DNA of 61,702 nucleotides, from NCBI RefSeq assembly GCF_000445125.1, contig NZ_ATHL01000139.1, positions 1 through 61,702 of the forward strand. The letters are read 5' to 3'. Shown here piece after piece: positions 58,519-61,702 of this stretch; positions within the stretch are counted from its first letter, which is position 1, and each line of letters begins with the position of its first letter. The notes under the pieces are model-generated. The model was not told the DNA's origin and did no database searches. It saw only the letters and a program-made list of their open reading frames with translations. Both the position numbers and the translations under genes were made by a program. The stretch is from Novosphingobium lindaniclasticum LE124 (GTDB lineage: Bacteria > Pseudomonadota > Alphaproteobacteria > Sphingomonadales > Sphingomonadaceae).

Positions 58519-60282
58519 ATGGGCCGCCTGAAATTAGTCCACCAGCGGCGCGGTTCGCACAACTTCTACGCGCGGATGATGGTCCCCGCAGATCTTCGGC
58601 AGACCATCGGCAAGCGCGAATATATTCAATCTCTCGGCACCGCTGACAGGCGCGAGGCGGAGGCGCGTGCGCTGCCTCTCATCGCCCGTTGGAAGTCAGA
58701 AGTGCGCGCCCACCAACTTAACGCAGCGAACGACGCGGCTGACCCCGTTTCCGGTGGGTCAACGCGACCTACGTTGGCAGAACTTGAAGACGCTGCCTTG
58801 CGTGTGGGCTTCGAAGAGGCGAGCAACAAGCTTGATGCATTAATTATGGCGAGGGCGAGGCTTGGCCCCGGCAGCTTCGAGCAGATGAAAAGTCTCTTCG
58901 AAGATCGATATCTAGATTTGTGCCGTAGGCAACTTGCTGGTGAGGACGATTACTGGCGAGAGCGCGCGCGCAGGATGATTGCGCGCCGAAACTGGGAAAT
59001 TTCGGAACAATCACCAGAGTTTTCTCAATTCATTGCTCATCTGTCGAAGTGTGGCCTAGACTTGTTCCGCAAGGCCGTCGAAGCGCTGCGCGATCCTGTG
59101 AAGCAATTCCAGCCTTCCGAACACACCGTAGTTCTCGCCCAAAAGCGCGAGGAGCGCGCTCGCGAAGGTGAGGGCATCTTGCACCTCTTTGACCAGTATG
59201 CGGCTCAGCGCAGCTCTGAGGGCAAAAAGGGCAATGACACTCTTGCGCAGGATAGACTGGCTGTAGCCAGCTTCGCTGATTTCATCGGTTCACACCGGAG
59301 TTTGCGTTCGGTTATCGCTTTGGAAGTACGGGAATGGCGTAATGCTATGGCAGCGCTGCCGGTAGGCTATCGGAAAAGGAAAGAGTTTGCCGGTCTGACG
59401 ATGAAGCAGGCCATCGAGGTCGCTACGCAGGTTAACGGCAAAAAACCAAGCCTCCTGACGGTGAATAAAAACCTTTCAGGCCTTTCATCCTTTTTTGTTT
59501 GGGCGAAACGCGAAGGTTACGCTGAAAGCAACCCCTGTGAGGGTCTTCGATACCATGCAGACAAGCGCAAAAACCCCCGTCCACCCTTCGACGTAAGTCA
59601 ATTAAATGCGATTTTTACGAGCCCCTTGTTCGTTGGCTTTGCGGAAGATGGCAAAGAACACATAGCAGGTGAATTACGCACTCGGGATTGGCGATTTTGG
59701 ATACCGCTTATCTGCCTTTTCACCGGCGCGCGGATAGGGGAAATCGCGCAGCTTCGTGTCGAAGATGTTGAATGCAACGAAGGCCATTGGTTCATACACA
59801 TTCGCCATTCTGAGCGTACTAACCAGCGGACGAAAAATGGCAGGAGCCGCATCGCGCCGATCCACAGTATGTTGAAGAAGATCGGGTTTGTGGAGTTTGC
59901 CGCGAATCAGAGGGAGCGCGCGCTTCGATCCGGCAACAACCAGCTTTTTCCCGAGCTTTCGTTGAATGAAAGGGGCCAGCACGGGCAAGCATCGCGTTTC
60001 TGGCGGACTTACCTAACGCGCATCGGCATTAAACAAGGTGCGGATGGCCATGGAGCTCATTCTTTCCGGCATGGGCTTGCGGATCAACTGCGATTAGCCG
60101 GGTATCATGATTTGGACATCGGTGTTGTGTTAGGGCACCAGCAAGCGAGCGTAACCAGCGGCTATGGCAAGCTTCGGCAGGGCACCGCCGAAAGATTATC
60201 TGAAATTTTGAATTCAGCGAAGTTTAGGGGCGTCAGGTTTGACCATCTTTTTCAGAAAAATGAAGTTCTAGATCGGATGTAA
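58519..60282 (+). CDS. Tyrosine-type site-specific integrase
   Basis: A 587-residue recombinase of the phage/ICE integrase type. The N-terminal SAM-like/DUF6538 segment (FYARMMVPADLRQTIGKREYIQ) is followed by a core-binding region and the catalytic domain: arginine in TGARIGEIAQLRVEDV, HSFRHGLAD with the second pair, LGHQ, and the nucleophile tyrosine in SGYGK. Codon use and AT content differ from the neighbours, so it is probably horizontally acquired. The start is ATG 58519; GTG 58513 is also possible. Confidence 0.93.
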   Translation: MGRLKLVHQRRGSHNFYARMMVPADLRQTIGKREYIQSLGTADRREAEARALPLIARWKSEVRAHQLNAANDAADPVSGGSTRPTLAELEDAALRVGFEEASNKLDALIMARARLGPGSFEQMKSLFEDRYLDLCRRQLAGEDDYWRERARRMIARRNWEISEQSPEFSQFIAHLSKCGLDLFRKAVEALRDPVKQFQPSEHTVVLAQKREERAREGEGILHLFDQYAAQRSSEGKKGNDTLAQDRLAVASFADFIGSHRSLRSVIALEVREWRNAMAALPVGYRKRKEFAGLTMKQAIEVATQVNGKKPSLLTVNKNLSGLSSFFVWAKREGYAESNPCEGLRYHADKRKNPRPPFDVSQLNAIFTSPLFVGFAEDGKEHIAGELRTRDWRFWIPLICLFTGARIGEIAQLRVEDVECNEGHWFIHIRHSERTNQRTKNGRSRIAPIHSMLKKIGFVEFAANQRERALRSGNNQLFPELSLNERGQHGQASRFWRTYLTRIGIKQGADGHGAHSFRHGLADQLRLAGYHDLDIGVVLGHQQASVTSGYGKLRQGTAERLSEILNSAKFRGVRFDHLFQKNEVLDRM

Positions 60283-60283
60283 A

Positions 60284-60315
60284 AATGAAAAGGGGAGCTT
60301 ATGCTCCCCCTCATT
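60284..60315 (+). terminator. Terminator of the integrase gene
   Basis: AATGA and GGGGAGC (60292-60298) pair with GCTCCCC (60303-60309) and TCATT (60311-60315), with a 4-nt loop and a run of T at 60321-60325. It lies directly after the integrase stop. Confidence 0.85.
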
Positions 60316-60403
60316 ATCCCTTTTTGGATCTTCATTACTGAACATAAAATTCGTTCGTGCCTAATGGCGTGCCTTGCCAAAAATACACTAAGTATTCCAC
60401 TAG

Positions 60404-61700
60404 CTGGAGACCCGCAAAAACCGGGTAATTTCGGCCTGGCTTGACAGACGTCGAGGCTTCGGAGCGCACGAACGGCATCGTTCGGACCGATTTCCACGAT
60501 GCCTAGCGTTGATTTCGCCGGTTTGGCTGGCTTGCAGACAGAGTCAGCCCCTGCATTCCCGGCGTTCGTGGAAAATCAGGCGGTTGAAGTTGTAGGCCAA
60601 GTTGCAAAGCGTCAGTTTTGCCTCAGCGCGGGCGAGGCCGATGGTGCGGATGAACAGGTTGAACCGGTTCTTCTGATGGGCGAAGACATGTTCGACATGG
60701 GCCCGGATCGAGGATTTGGCTGCATTGGCCCGCGAGGTGGCCTTCGACATCGGCTTGCCCATAGGTTTGCGCCGATGAATGCGGGACGTGAGCATCTGAT
60801 CCGACAACCACTTCTCGTTGCGCCTGGAGCGATAGGCACTGTCTGCCCAGACCTCGGAACTGGTATTGTCCGTGCTGACGACCTGCCGGAGAAGACGCCC
60901 GTCCGCCGCTGACGCCGAAGTCACCGCCATGCCTCGGATGAAGCCGAAGCGTCGATCGATGCTGATGTGGGATTTGTAGCCGAAGACCGGCAGGGCGATC
61001 ATGGGGAGCGGCGTTCCATCCGCTCGATACCGAACTTTCCCGCCGATCTTGAGGGTCCAGCGCGCGTCGGTATCCTTTTGTGCTGCCTTGTTCGGCTCGT
61101 TCGGCCAGATATCTCTGGCGCTCTTGCCCGACTTGATCGCTTCGCGTTCGCCCTCGGTGTTCCGCTGTCTTGGTGCAGGCACCAGCGAGGCGTCCACGAG
61201 TTGCCCGGACATTGGAATGTAGCCCTTCTTCTGGAGTTGCCAGTCAAAGGCCTTCATCACCCGCTTGAGCGTTCCCGTCTCGGTCAGGCGATTGCGAAAA
61301 TGCCGGATCGTGTTCTCATCCGGCGTGCGGTCCCCAAGCGACAGTCCCAGAAACCGCAGCCAACTCAGCCGATCGCGGATCATGAACTCCATCCGGGCGT
61401 CTGACAGATTATGCTGCGCCTGCAGGATCAGGGCCTTGAACATCATCACCGGATCGAAGGGTGGGCGTCCGCCTTTGGCTCCATCGCCATAACCAAGCCC
61501 TTCGACCAGCCACGCTCGGAAATACTCGAAATCCACCGTCTCCTGCAAAACCTCAAGCGGATCGCCCTCCTTGCTCAATGCCTCAAGGTGATCGCTCAAA
61601 CTGAACAGGGACTTGGGATCCATGGCTGGCCTCCGTGATCGCGCGCCCTCAATGAATCATCATAGCCGTCCAAACACTACCGGTTTTTGCGGGTCTCCAG
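60404..61700 (-). mobile_element. IS5-family insertion sequence
   Basis: A complete element of about 1.3 kb. Its ends are a perfect inverted repeat: 60404-60424 matches the reverse of 61680-61700. The left flank is CTAG (60400-60403) and the first two bases right of the element are CT, so the target duplication was probably CTAG, the usual IS5-type target. The element contains a single transposase gene. The window stops within the right target site. Confidence 0.9.
60544..61623 (-). CDS. IS5-family transposase
   Basis: A 359-residue DDE transposase. DUF772-type N-terminus (RPPFDPVMMFKALILQAQHNLSD) precedes the catalytic core with D in QLVDASLVPAP, D in EVWADSAYRSRRNE, and E in RAHVEHVFAHQKNR. 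The frame is intact, so the element may be active. The start is ATG 61623, about 57 bp inside the right inverted repeat. Confidence 0.94.
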   Translation of the reverse strand: MDPKSLFSLSDHLEALSKEGDPLEVLQETVDFEYFRAWLVEGLGYGDGAKGGRPPFDPVMMFKALILQAQHNLSDARMEFMIRDRLSWLRFLGLSLGDRTPDENTIRHFRNRLTETGTLKRVMKAFDWQLQKKGYIPMSGQLVDASLVPAPRQRNTEGEREAIKSGKSARDIWPNEPNKAAQKDTDARWTLKIGGKVRYRADGTPLPMIALPVFGYKSHISIDRRFGFIRGMAVTSASAADGRLLRQVVSTDNTSSEVWADSAYRSRRNEKWLSDQMLTSRIHRRKPMGKPMSKATSRANAAKSSIRAHVEHVFAHQKNRFNLFIRTIGLARAEAKLTLCNLAYNFNRLIFHERRECRG

Positions 61701-61702
61701 CT

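Noticed and set aside
1..61702. CRISPR array, rRNA or tRNA genes
   Set aside because: No regularly spaced repeats beyond the three-copy 16-bp tandem repeat, and no tRNA cloverleaf or rRNA sequence was found by eye.

Overview
The window is GC-rich, densely coded and carries chromosomal housekeeping genes. These include rne with a basic Ala/Pro/Lys-rich tail, zapE, sdhB, purC, glmS, glmU and a class A penicillin-binding protein. Together with HWE-type kinase signalling, TadE/TadG pilus genes and a complete exosortase A (XrtA) exopolysaccharide locus, this points to an alphaproteobacterium of the Sphingomonadales, most likely Novosphingobium or a close relative. This is an inference from gene content and protein style; no rRNA or tRNA was seen. 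The left end is a 16-bp tandem repeat and the right end stops two bases beyond an IS element, so the window may be a whole draft contig.

Layout. (1) 1-5237: peroxiredoxin, molybdate ABC transporter modABC (minus strand), a small membrane protein, an alpha/beta hydrolase and thioredoxin reductase trxB. (2) 5240-24202: the XrtA/PEP-CTERM locus. A minus-strand arm holds two hydrolases, an acyl carrier protein and a GNAT/FemAB-like transferase. It diverges, across only 33 bp between start codons, from a plus-strand arm: acyl ligase, PLP decarboxylase, Wza-like exporter, chain-length protein, tyrosine kinase, outer-membrane protein, ATPase, deacetylase, FemAB protein, glycosyltransferase, exosortase-EpsI fusion and glutamine amidotransferase. 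(3) 24439-26739: a CHASE2-EAL c-di-GMP phosphodiesterase-like protein. It is followed by a compact module of hairpins, an 11-codon ORF and terminators (26731-26975). (4) 27082-33015: zapE, a thioesterase, sdhB, a frameshifted DUF4242 gene and rne. (5) 33662-48896: cell-wall and amino-sugar genes (amidase, PBP1A, glmS, glmU) mixed with an AIM24-like protein, a TPR protein, gph, an M16 peptidase, purC, an LMW phosphatase and a broken esterase (about 37553-38044). (6) 48993-54824: a signalling operon of hybrid kinase, CheR and HWE kinase. (7) 55094-58328: TadG and two TadE-like pilus genes. (8) 58519-61702: an AT-richer tyrosine integrase and a complete IS5-family element, so the right edge is accessory DNA.

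How the genes work together. Region 2 makes, modifies and exports an extracellular polysaccharide and should process PEP-CTERM proteins, but no PEP-CTERM substrate, priming sugar transferase or PrsK/PrsR regulator lies in the window. The ligase, carrier protein, decarboxylase, transferase and hydrolases form a small-molecule branch of unknown product. The EAL protein next door, the hybrid kinase/CheR set and the Tad genes would fit control of attachment and biofilm, but that link is inference.
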